Positions 1 through 10,324 of a DNA stretch of 64,000 nt are shown here, one piece after another. The notes under the pieces were generated by a model. The model was not told the DNA's origin and ran no database searches. It saw only the letters and a list, made by a program, of their open reading frames with translations. The stretch's first letter is position 1. Each line of letters starts with the position of its first letter. This DNA comes from Membranipora membranacea (lineage: Eukaryota > Bryozoa > Gymnolaemata > Cheilostomatida > Membraniporidae): contig OU612066.1 in the NCBI GenBank assembly GCA_914767715.1, forward strand, positions 3,413,001 to 3,477,000, in the 5' to 3' direction. Both the position numbers and the translations under genes were made by a program.

Positions 1-1352
1 TAAAGTTTCATTGAACTTTGATGGTTTTGTCTTCTTATTCATTCTCTGTGAACATATACAGCCTACAGTATGCTGCTGTAACCAACTGCAACAAACTCCT
101 TGCTGCAACTCATCTTTGAAACTGCCAGTTTCAGGTTTTTGAAGAAACCTATTTTCTAAAAGCTGTACATTCATGGGAGTGGCTAGCTGGTGACTATAGA
201 GGAGTCAACTTTGATTTATACATCAACAGATGTAATAAAAAGCAATCTATGATCCAAACTCTGATTGATCGTATAGATAAACGATATGAATGACTTGAAA
301 GTTACTGGCCACCCATAAATAATGAGGCCCCCGAAGTTCGATGTTACAAAAACTTGATGTGCAGATAAGCAAAACCCACTCCATCAATGAAAATTATCAC
401 TGAAGGTTTTCTATTATCAACGTATGCTCTATCATCATAGATATGCTCTATTATCCAACTTTCGACCAATATCAGTTTTACCAATTTTATCCAAAGTCTT
501 TGAGAAACACATCAATATTCACCTTCAGACATATTTAGAATCAAATAAAATCCTACACAATTTACAGTCAGGTTTCAGAAAAGGTTTCTCTTGCGCAGAT
601 ACTATGCATAAGATATTTAGTGATTGTCTAGACTATAAATCTCAAGGTTATTACATTTCCATAATATTTTTGGACTTTAAAAAAGCGCTTGAATGTGTTG
701 ATCATGCTCTAATTTTTCAGAAATTGTCTAGATATGGCATAACTGGATCATCCCATAAACTGCTAGCTTTTTTTTTAAATTTTAGAAAACAATATGTAAC
801 ATTCAACCAGTTACATTCCAAATTACTACCTATTCGGAAAGGTGTCCCTCAAGGCTCAATCATTATTTTCTATAATCATCAATGATCTTTTAAACTTACA
901 TCTTTTCTCTACCGTCAATGCTCATGCTGATGATACTACTTTTGTCGCCAAAAGCCACAACATTTTTCAGTTAGAGAGATCTTGCAATATTGATCTCAGT
1001 GAGATAAACCAATGGTGTAAGGCAAACAAAATGGTATCAACACACAAAAATCACACTATCTGCTTTGTAATGCATCACCAAACACAAATTTTTCATTATC
1101 AATTTCTGGATCTGAACTTGAGAGACAAGCCAAAACTCAACTCCTTGGCTATATGATACATGACACGCTTTCATGGATTGATCATGTTGAATATTTTTAT
1201 TTCAAAAGAGCCAAAGGCTAATCTTGCACTTTTCCAGCAATGCAGATTTTGCATTGGAAGGAAAGCGGCAATGACCTCTTACCACCATTTCATATCCTGT
1301 TATCTAATCTATGGTATTCATATTTACTATAACTTAGCCCCTGCTCACATAA
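1..1352 (+). mobile_element. Non-LTR retrotransposon (LINE) copy 1, decayed reverse transcriptase
   Basis: This is the 3' half of a Jockey/CR1-like LINE, cut by the left window edge. An open stretch at about 424-885 reads as the RT fingers/palm, with FRPISVLP, QSGFRKG, a degenerate LDFKKALECVDH and GVPQGS. The frame then shifts, and 842-1156 carries the second catalytic box as HADD instead of YADD. Several frame breaks make it non-coding. It matches copy 2 (about 3636-5000) base for base apart from scattered changes. The match stops near 1352 (CTCACATAAC shared), so this copy is truncated at its 3' end or interrupted by the minisatellite that follows. Subfamily placement is by motif only. Confidence 0.85.
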
Positions 1353-1433
1353 CTGTGACTAAGGATGAAGGTATGTACCAAGTGGAATATATCCTTGTTC
1401 CAGTGGAACACCTCTTGATAAACATGATGATCT

Positions 1434-1648
1434 TACATCTGTTTGGTTTGGCAAACTGTTTGGTTTTGCAAACTATTTGGTTTGGCAAACTGTTTGGTTC
1501 GGCTAACTGTTTGGTTCAGCAAACTGTGTGGTTCGGAAAACTGTTTGGTTTGGCAAACTGTTTGGTTTTGCAAACTGTTTGGTTTTGCAAACTGTTTGGT
1601 TCTGTAAACTGTTTGGTTTTGCCAACTGTTTGGTTTTGCAAACTCAGG
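1434..1648. repeat. 17-bp-class minisatellite (TGTTTGGTTNNGCAAAC)
   Basis: About a dozen head-to-tail copies of a roughly 17-bp unit of the form CTGTTTGGTTYTGCAAA, with small variants (GGCAAAC, GGCTAAC, GTAAAC). Each unit is itself partly palindromic (GTTTGC against GCAAAC). The open frame across it is a by-product of the repeat and is not taken as a gene. Confidence 0.85.
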
Positions 1649-1834
1649 TATTTCAGTTGATTAAGAAAGGATTATAATCAGTCTTTCAATGTTAAAGTGC
1701 CACTCCTATTAGAAAAAATGGATATATTACCCCAGTAAATCAAATATTGTGAGTTCATAGGGCAAATAAAAAAATTAAGAAATTAAAATTGGGGAAAATA
1801 GCATTTAGTTTTTTCTTCAATTAATTTAGCAAGT

Positions 1835-1892
1835 ATCATAGTGGACCATAGTGGTCAAGGGGAGGTAATAAATCACTATGGTCCACTACGAT
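1835..1892. repeat. Short hairpin (19-bp inverted repeat)
   Basis: Left arm 1835-1853 (ATCATAGTGGACCATAGTG) pairs with right arm 1874-1892 with one mismatch, across a 20-bp loop. It may be a solo foldback fragment; no function is evident. Confidence 0.7.
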
Positions 1893-1982
1893 CCCAATTT
1901 TCAGACCTTGCAGCAGTTTTACTGCAATTACGTTCACAGGCTGTTTTATTTCATATGCCATAATGACTTTTCATCTTGGGAT

Positions 1983-2446
1983 CTTGCTGTTTGCTAAGAA
2001 ACAGAAGATTGGGCTGCCCCTAAAGAGGGACGCAAGGTGCCCTAATTCTCATACTGAGAATGTGATACATCTTAGAAAACTAGAATGCATCCTAGAGGTG
2101 AGGCCATAGAGGACCTCCTAATCATAAGTGTGCAGCGTGCTGCTAAAACTGAAGTGGCACTAATCGGCCCTTGGCAGTGACACTTTGATATTAGCCATTA
2201 GGCCGAGAAGCGATCTTGCTGTTTGCTAAGAAACAGAAGATTGGGCTGCCCCTAAAGAGGGACGCAAGGTGCCCTAATCCTCATACTGAGAATGGAATAC
2301 ATTCTAGAAAACTAGAATGCATCCCAGAGGTGAGGCCATAGAGGACTTCCTAATCATAAGTGTACAGCAAGCTGCCAAAACTGAACTGGCACTAATCGGC
2401 CATTGGCAGTGACAGTTTGATCTTAGCCAATAGGCCGAGAAGCGAT
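1983..2446 (-). repeat. Tandem dimer of a 232-bp repeat with a U2 snRNA-derived head (SINE-like)
   Basis: Two head-to-tail units of exactly 232 bp (2446 to 2215 and 2214 to 1983, minus strand). Each begins, read on the minus strand, with ATCGCTTCTCGGCCT. This continues in the first unit as ATTGGCTAAGATCAA, i.e. 29 of the first 30 nt of metazoan U2 snRNA as I know it; the second unit has about 27 of 30. After nt 30 the match ends: no GUAGUA branch-site pairing region, no Sm site and no U2 stem-loop IV. It is therefore not a U2 gene. A snRNA-headed SINE or a U2 retropseudogene chimera amplified in tandem is the best reading. Confidence 0.75.
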
Positions 2447-2599
2447 CTTTAAAATCATACCAAACATGGCCTAGTAGGACTGTCACTTTAAAAGAGCCCT
2501 TCACATGAGACTAATAATATATCTCCTTGTGTAATAAGCTGAATCTGAGGTTTGTACTAGCCGATCACTATCCATTATACTGTATTCTGATTATTTCAG

Positions 2600-3207
2600 C
2601 CCAGTAATAAATTCACCATCAGCTCTTAAAGATAGTAAAGACACAGATGACTGAGATGGGATCTCTGTAATTCTGGGAGTGACAATCACTATAATAGCTA
2701 TACTAGTGGTGGTCATAGTCGTAGGAGTTGTCGTGCTTGTGGTGAAAAAACGGTGAGTGTGTGCTGCATTTGTATAGTTAGTTAATTTTGTATAGATACA
2801 TCCCGCGATAAGATAAATTCAAGATATAGATTGAAAATCAGGAAAAATGAATGTGAATGTAATGTAATGTAATGGAACGCTTCATGTGAACCATTAAAAT
2901 CATAATGTAGCGGAAAGTTTTGGGGGAAAGGATGATTTCCCCACCACTATTCCAACACAAATGTGAATAACAACAATCTATTCCAAAGCTGTAATTTCTG
3001 TAAGCAATAAATGATTGTGATTTATCATCATGAATATCAAAGCAAATAAATTCACTCAAGTGATAATCATCCCACTAATTTTAAGCCATGCCAAACAAAA
3101 CAAAGATAACTCTTAATAATACGGAGCTAGCAAGATGCTGATGGTTTATTAATGTGTTATTTTATAGGAGAGATAATCCAAACGAGCGGTTTGTGGAGAT
3201 GCACTAA
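2600..3207 (+). pseudogene. Terminal exons (TM segment and tail) of a third receptor paralogue
   Basis: Two exons resemble the last two exons of the receptor gene at 22,375-33,586. The first (2600-2752, after acceptor ttatttcag and before donor gtgagt) encodes a strongly hydrophobic run (ISVILGVTITIIAILVVVIV...) ending KKR. The second (3168-3207, after tttatag) completes RDNPNERFVEMH and a TAA, in the same phase 2 as the paralogue, whose tail is RRKHAQLLMEMD. An in-frame TGA lies between the first acceptor and the TM segment, so either a downstream weak acceptor (ctgag, just before 2676) is used or the gene is dead. No CUB or Sushi exon is visible upstream in the window, and the LINE and minisatellite occupy that space. 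Confidence 0.6.
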
Positions 3208-3635
3208 GGTTCCTTGTTACGTCATTTTTGGTGAATACTGATAATTTCACACAAATATTAGATCAGCGAGAACTGCCAAGATCTTGTTTGATCCCTCCGA
3301 GTTCTTGTATTACTCATATTTCTACCTAACTAATATAACCAACATAGCTGAATCGATACAATAGAAGTATGCTGTCATTCGATATTAATATTTATATGGA
3401 TGATGTAATAGTTTATTCCTCCATTGTTTATCTAGTTGCCAACAAATTTCTACTGTTATAAGAAGGTTTAATTTTACATGCAAATATCATTTCCATTTCC
3501 TTTCACTGGGACAAGGTCCATATATCTTATCTTAATTTTGTGGTAAGTTCATTCCAAATAAGGATTATGTTTTTATATTTAAGTTCGCAGAATTGGCAAA
3601 AATAATTTATATTTTTTACTTATCATGATAAAAAA

Positions 3636-5520
3636 TAAAGTTTCATTGAACTCTGATGGTTTTGTCTTCTTATTCATTCTCTGTGAACATATACAGCCTA
3701 CAGTATGCTGCTGCAACCAACTGCAACCAACTCCATGCTGCAACTCATCTTTGAGACTTCCAGTTTCAGGTTTTTGAAGAAACCTATTTCCTAAAAGCTG
3801 TACATTCATGGGAGTGGCTAGCTGGTGACTATAGAGGAGTCAACTTTGATTTATACATCAACAGAAGTAATAAAAAGCAATCTATGATCCAAACTCTGAT
3901 TGATCGTATAGATAAACGATATGAATGACTTGAAAGTTACTGGCCACCCATAAATAATGAGGCCCCAAAGTTCGATGTTACAAAAACTTGATGCCCAGAT
4001 AAGCAAAACACACTCCATCAATGAAAATTATCACTGAAGGTTTTCTATGATCAACGTATGCTCTATCATCATAGATATGCTCTATTATCCAACTTTCGAC
4101 CAATATCAGTTTAACCAATTTTATCCAAAGTCTTTGAGAAACACATCAATATTCACCTTCAGACGTATTTAGAATCAAATAAAATCCTATACAACTTACA
4201 GTCAGGTTTCAGAAAAGGTTTCTCTTGCGCAGATGCTATACATAAGATATTTAGTGATTGTCTAGACTATAAATTTCAAGGTTATTACATTTCTATAATA
4301 TTTTTGGACTTTAGAAAAGCGTTTGATTGTGTTGATCATGCTATACTTCTTTAGAAATTGTCTAGATATGGCATAACTGGATCATCCCATAAACTGCTAG
4401 CCTCTTTTTTAAATGATAGAAAACAACATGTAACATTCAACCAGTCAAATTCCACATTACTACCTATTCGGAAAGGTGTCCCTCAAGGCTCAAGTATTGC
4501 CCCAACATTATTTTCTATCTTCATCAATGATCTTTTAAACTCACATCTTTTCTCTACTGTCAATGCTTACGCTGATGATACTACTTTTGTTGCCAAAAGC
4601 CGCAACATTTTTCAGTTAGAACGATCTTGCAATATTGATCTCAGTGAGATAAACCAACGGTGTAAGGCAAACAAAATGGTGATCAACACAAAAAAATCAC
4701 AATATCTGCTTTGTAATGCATCACCTAACACAAACTTTTCATTATCAATTTCTGGATCTGAACTTGAGAGACAAGCCAAAACTAAACTCCTTGGCTATAT
4801 GATACATGACACGCTTTCATGGACTGATCATGTTGAATATATTTCAAAAAAGCTAAAGGCTAATCTTGCACTTTTTCAGCAATGCAGATTTTGTATTGGA
4901 AGGAAAGCGGCGATGACCTTTTACCACCATTTCATTTTCTGTTATCTAATCTATGGTATTCATATTTACTATAACTTATCCCCTGCTCACATAACAAATC
5001 CCACATTTTTACTACAGAAGAGGGCTTTTAGGCTTATCGCCTTTGTACATTTCATTCCAAAGCATCTGATATCAACACAGGATCTTTCAAGATCATTAAA
5101 TCTTTTCCCCTCACCACAGCTTGCCAGTTATTTCTCTGCTATTTATGGCTATAAAATACTTAATATGTTGGCTCCATGTTTTATATATGAGCAGTTTTCA
5201 TTTAATATACATCGTTTTCTGATGAGAGACACGCATTATCTTAAACAATTTTCTTTGCAATCTTTCTTTAATCTTCATTAGCTTTATGCAACATATCAGG
5301 TCTGCAAACAATTTAAAGTTATTCCGACAATATGCATTCATGTATTTCATGTCTAAGACATAACCATTTTCACTGTTAGTCTTTATCTTCCATATTTCTT
5401 CGTTATTCATTTATTCCATATTTATTTATTTTTGTTTCATCTTGGCACAATAGGAAGAACATCATTTTAATGGTGAAGATTGCTTGTCAATAAACGCTTA
5501 AAAAAAGAAGAAGAAAAATA
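3636..5520 (+). mobile_element. LINE copy 2, reverse transcriptase region with A-rich 3' end
   Basis: Same Jockey/CR1-like family as copy 1. An open frame at 4358-5281 (307 aa) holds the second half of the RT: GVPQGSSIAPTLFSIFIND, then NAYADDTTF with an intact YADD box, the thumb and the conserved C-terminal segment after it. Upstream, 4082-4357 still reads as NFRPIS..., QSGFRKGFSCAD and LDFRKAFDCVDHA, but a TAG near 4352 and other breaks separate it from the rest. The 3' end is a run of A-rich triplets (about 5497-5520) after ATAAACGCTT. No endonuclease domain is readable, so it is 5'-truncated or decayed. It lies just downstream of the receptor tail exons. Confidence 0.88.
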
Positions 5521-7993
5521 TAGGATTTGTGTTGCTGCATCGACATCACACTGTTATACACAAGAATACCCTGATCAGCCAAATTGTGTCTGGTCCTGTC
5601 TTTTCAGGCTTTATGCTTATTTTGAAAATCCTAGCAATAACTTAAACGCTGGAGTGGTCATGTGTTTGTACATGCAGGGTCAAGATCTCTCCTCTTTTGG
5701 CCTCATCTTAGGGGGTAGCTGACACAGACATATTATGAGGGTATGAGCTCTATATCATACACAAGGTGAGAGTGGTATAAACTGCCATTGTGTGCAAATT
5801 AACATTGGTTTTTGCATTTGATATTCCATGTCTGCGACAACTACTTTAAATACTCTAGGAACTGTCAACTCCTCCTTAATCAGTTTCTCATGTAGCGACT
5901 TAATAGCAAACAAACCGCAAAATAGAATGACTATTTACTAGTCAGTCATTTTTACAGAGCAAAAAACGCAAAGAATCACTTTATGTTTTTTTTGCCAAAC
6001 TACAGATTTTTACAGATATCATCAACGCGGAAAAGATCGTTACGGTAAGTTAATTTTCTAATGATGGTTCTTCTTTTCTGTTTTTTCAATGGTGAAGTCA
6101 TGCGAATCAATTTATTATAATTTAAATTCTCATTTTATCATTTCTGTCCTAGATCTTGAGCAATAACACATTCATATTTGGGAGACCCACTAACACACAT
6201 CGTTGAGTTCACTGCTTGAGCTGTTAAACAACTTGTGTTTGAGAGCTGTTTATTCTTTATTGTATGACTATAGGGAGTGTGACTCCAAATTATATATTAT
6301 TTTGCATTCAATTCGTGTGGTTGATCAAACTTTCTCCTAAAAACAAAAAAGCTTTTTATCCATCGCAATGAATGACCATAGTACATAAATATATGTGTAT
6401 TGCAAAAAGGAAAGAGAGTTCCCATGTAAAATCATGCTTTCTAATTGAAAACTAAACAAATTGGTTGCAAGTCATCCTTAAATCCTATAATCCTTGAATA
6501 CTCGAATCATAAAATTTGTTAATCCGCTAACGCTGTAATCATTTAATCCTTTAATCCTTTAATCCTTGACCAAGTTTAACAAGTTTGAGGTTCTGTCTCA
6601 CTCATCATTATTTTAAAACATGTAGAACACATTTTTGAGAATCTGTTACCATTATTCTGATAGCTTTATATTGTATTTTCAGTTATGTCTGTGACGTACC
6701 TCTGGTGAAACTCTCTCACATACCATGCTCAGTAAATAGTCTAGAACTGGCGTTACCAGTAAATTATGGGCCTTGAGTGATCCTTAACAATAATGAACTT
6801 TTTTAGTTTGTATTTTGATTTTGCTGCTCTTAGTCACTACTGCCTACTGGGGTCATGTTGTCCTATGTAAAATATAACTTGCTAAGTTTGTCTGCATTTG
6901 GTGGGAAATAGATGGATACTTTAGTTTAATTTTACACTCATTTTAGTCTTGTGTTTTTATACTTGAAAAGTGTAGTAAAGACCTGACCAAACGCCAGATT
7001 TTTTGGTCGCTTGTTGCATTGTCGCATTTGTTGGCGCTGTGTTGGTGTAGGTAGTTTGACCTGCAAGACTATGGCTTCGTTCGATCTGAGTTTTACCATT
7101 ATTTTGCTCACCAGTTAGCTGGTCAAATTTCTTTTAGTGTAGTGACTTTATATTATCACATGGTTACAGGAGGTGCACCTCAGCACTGGTGCTGATATTG
7201 CATCATCTTCCTAATTAGTTGACCAGTCACTGAATATTCGTTTGAGTGTGTTGGGTATGTTTTGTAGGATTCAATGCCTATGGACCAGAAGGAGTTGTAT
7301 TTGTAGTTGCGAAATATCCCGCCAAGTCCCCATTCTCCTTAACACTTTAGAAGTGAAGGAATTAGAATTGCTTTTTATAAAGCTGTAAAACTGCTAGGTA
7401 ACATTGAACCAACCTCATTTTAATGGATTGGTGCTAGCTCACATAAATTCACCCCAGATTACTGGCCTTTCATTTGCTGCCATATTTTGTAATGTATGGT
7501 AACGCCACAAACCAATGTTGTTATTTATATCATTGGAGAGCTCTCAACACCAAGATCCCAAAGAACCGTCACTTCATATGATTGGATGTCATGGCCATCA
7601 TAATTCATGAAGAAGCAATCTTGTTTCCATAATCGCTTTTGAACTGTTGGTAATAGAATCATAAATTTATCAGCATTCACACCTATATTTGCTCTAGAAT
7701 ACGTTTGACCACAATGTTTTTTCTAGGGTATTTTTCCATTGAATTTTTGATTTTTGACATAGTAACTAGATTTTAGTAAAATGAGTTGAGTACCAACCAC
7801 AAACTGGCCCTTTGGGGGTATTAGAAATTGTTCACCCCCACTATGACGAGGTGTATCTGACAAAGACTGTGCTTCTGATAAACGGTCTGGATATTGTCTC
7901 TGAAGAAAAATAACTCCTTTGAACGTGTCCTTTGAGAGACAAAATATGGTAGTTTTTTTCGTCATGATAGCCATTGCAGCAATCCCAATGCCT
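5521..7993. other. Intergenic DNA, no gene supported
   Basis: AT-rich sequence with short open frames only. A degenerate array of TTTAATCC-type octamers occurs at about 6470-6570. A short exon-like segment at 6015-6043 (acceptor tttttacag, donor gtaagt) has no partner exon and is not called. Confidence 0.6.
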
Positions 7994-8002
7994 AGACATG
8001 AT

Positions 8003-8268
8003 CATGCACATCATAAACAAAACACACAACACTAGACTGGACGCTGAGCATCAAAAAGTGTCCTTGTTAAATACTGTGACGCAACGACATCACACTGTGG
8101 TAGAAAAAGTAATGATGCATGTGTTTTGCGGAGTAATCTCCCTTTGATGCAGATATTTTTATATAATTTATAGAATTTGATACAGAATAGCAGCAGCGAT
8201 CAGTTAAACAGCATGTCATACTTGCCAAGTAATCTAAATTCAAAAGTGGGAGATTTCAATTTACAGTG
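8003..8268. repeat. Left arm of a large foldback repeat
   Basis: This arm is repeated in inverted orientation at about 9496-9847. Shared blocks include the outer AAACACACAACACTAGACTG, the middle stretch around the hexamers near 8120-8160 (CTCCCTTTGATGCAGAT) and the inner AAGTGGGAGATTTCAATT with ACAGTG at the boundary. The right arm has an extra ~70 bp. The arms flank a 1.2-kb interior. Confidence 0.8.
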
Positions 8269-8269
8269 A

Positions 8270-8412
8270 TACCGCACGTCATCACAATGCTCCGAGGGTG
8301 CGAAATACCCGAGCGATCCACATTGGGGTTTGAGGGCATTGTGATCCCCCAACAGGGTCAGGGATAGAACCCGGTCGCTGATGCTCTGAGAGCGTTTCTA
8401 GCCACTAGGAAA
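8270..8412 (-). mobile_element. tRNA-derived SINE
   Basis: On the minus strand from about 8412 the sequence reads as a degenerate tRNA: an A box in TAGTGGCTAGAAACG, then a B box GGTTCTATCCC about 35 nt later. A tRNA-unrelated body follows that contains the inverted pair ATCACAATGC/GCATTGTGAT (8275-8345). It sits inside the large foldback. The cloverleaf is not complete enough for a functional tRNA. Confidence 0.6.
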
Positions 8413-8419
8413 GGCTAAA

Positions 8420-9495
8420 AACGCATATTTGATCCCAAATAATTTTATCTCGGAGGCCATGATAACATATATAGCTATTTGCACTTGGAATCAAACCGAG
8501 CATCATTTTTCTAGGGCTAGCTTTGTTATTTTGCGATGGCTGGGAATCAGAGCATACCGCAGAATAAGAGTTTTAAAGAGTGAAGTACAGTGGGATGCAC
8601 ATTTAAAGTAATACGTATGATAATGTACGGGTGACAACCATATTAGTCAAATTTGGCGCGATCACTACGGTACCAATAGAGTGTTGGACTGCCCTTTCTG
8701 CTGCATAGAAATTTGTATCTACAACTGGGTTAGTGAGTTGAGCACTCCATGGTTTGAGGCCTTCCGATTCTTGTGGCCGAATAGAGAGCAGTCCGCTGCT
8801 GAGGGATCACTAGTTGCACTTAAAAAGTCTGCACACTCAGAGCAGTTTAGTTTTTTGACTTCTAAGAATGTATTCACCTTAAAAAAATACGTATAATAAG
8901 AACTAATAATGAGCAGCCAGCCTGATAAACTTAGGGATATCAATACAGGTATATACCAACCATACAAATTATATTTTTGCTGGTAACAAATAGCATGTGG
9001 TGGTCTAGCCTGTTATCGCAAGCTTTGTTGTGGGGTAGGTGGTTCAACAAGTTTATCAAGACAGTGGGGGGTCATTCAAACATACTTGGCTTAATTAAAC
9101 TGATGCATAAACTAGTCCAACGCACAAGATGATCTTGTAAAATTGTATGGTGAAAGATGGATTCCCACAATGCAATTCTAGATTGGCATTTCTAAAGGGG
9201 ATCAGAAGAAAATCCTAAATCCTATTATAATACTGGTCGGAACCAAACCACAATGCATTATTGGATATTGCTGCAAGGTGATTGCGACCGTGTTCTCAGT
9301 CGATGTTTTAGGAAATGTAGAATTCATGGCTAATGACTATTACCTAACATCTATTATAGAATTTCAGCAGATCAAATCCTTTACAACAAAGCCTGAAAAT
9401 TATCCCATGAAGAATTGGAGCATAGTATGGGAAAGGGAAGATGACATTCTTCCAACAATACAAAATAGAGAGCTTTGAGGGGGTTGGGAGAAACT
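8420..9495. other. Interior of the foldback, no gene supported
   Basis: Only short open frames (up to 82 aa) on both strands with no recognisable motif or splice-consistent partner. No transposase is visible, so if this is a transposon it is non-autonomous. Confidence 0.5.
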
Positions 9496-9847
9496 CACTG
9501 TAAATTGAAATCTCCCACTTTTGAATTTAGATTACTTGGCAAGTATGATATGCTGTTTAACTAATATTTCTATGCCATTTTTGCTTAATCGAAATATGTG
9601 ATGAGTTAGACAGAATATAGACAAAGCTGTGACCTGTGCTGCAGAAGAATGCTGCTGCTCTTCTGTATCTAATTCTATAAAATCTATAAAATTATCTGCA
9701 TCAAAGGGAGATTACTCCGAAAAACACATGCATCATTGCTTTTTCTACCACAGTGAGATGTCATTGCGTCGCAGTATTTAATGAGGACACTTTTTGATGC
9801 TCAGCGTCCAGTCTAGTGTTGTGTGTTTTGTCTATGATGCACATCTT
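9496..9847. repeat. Right arm of the large foldback repeat
   Basis: Inverted partner of 8003-8268. It starts CACTGTAAATTGAAATC at the inner boundary and ends near the ATGATGCACATC block. An internal insertion rich in GCTGCTG/CAGCAG (about 9600-9670) makes it longer than the left arm. Confidence 0.8.
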
Positions 9848-10324
9848 GTGATAGCAGCATGTCCATATTTATGTTGGTCCACTAACAAGTTTAGGGTACC
9901 AAACGTTTTCCCTAAGTGTTGCTTTTCCATAAATTCGCCATTTTTTGACAAAGTCCCGGAAAGGTCAAAGACTATGAGTTGTATAATGATTCAAAGTTAA
10001 ATGGATATTACAAGAGCATTGAAAGCAGTAACAGAAAAATGTTGATTCTACCTCAATTTGATAAGTTATCCCTAGAACAGTCAAATTACACCCAGAATGA
10101 TTGCATTACATCATGTGACATGACATCGTTGAACCAAAATTGGTTATCTGGATTCATTTATTTGTTATAATCTTTTCCAAGCGGGAGGAGAGTACAGCGC
10201 TCCCCATGCATCCATTCCGCTCCTTTAAACCCGGAACACTTAATCGATGGTTACAGACTTGCTATAATATTGGTTACAATAGCGACTTTGGGTTGTTGAT
10301 ATTGTCCTTCATTTATATTTTAAG
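9848..10324. other. Upstream of paralogue A, no first exon found
   Basis: This is where a signal-peptide exon of paralogue A would be expected by analogy with paralogue B. I see no start codon followed by a signal peptide, a CPPG-type lectin start and a phase-0 donor. The short frames here show no homology to the family. Confidence 0.4.

Noticed and set aside
1160-1660. Open frame of 166 aa with periodic LFGLANCLVLQTVWF-like repeats
   Set aside because: It is the translation of LINE debris running into a 17-bp minisatellite; the periodicity comes from the DNA repeat.
1983-2446. Functional U2 snRNA genes
   Set aside because: Only the first 30 nt match; the branch-site pairing region, Sm site and 3' stem-loops are missing in both units.
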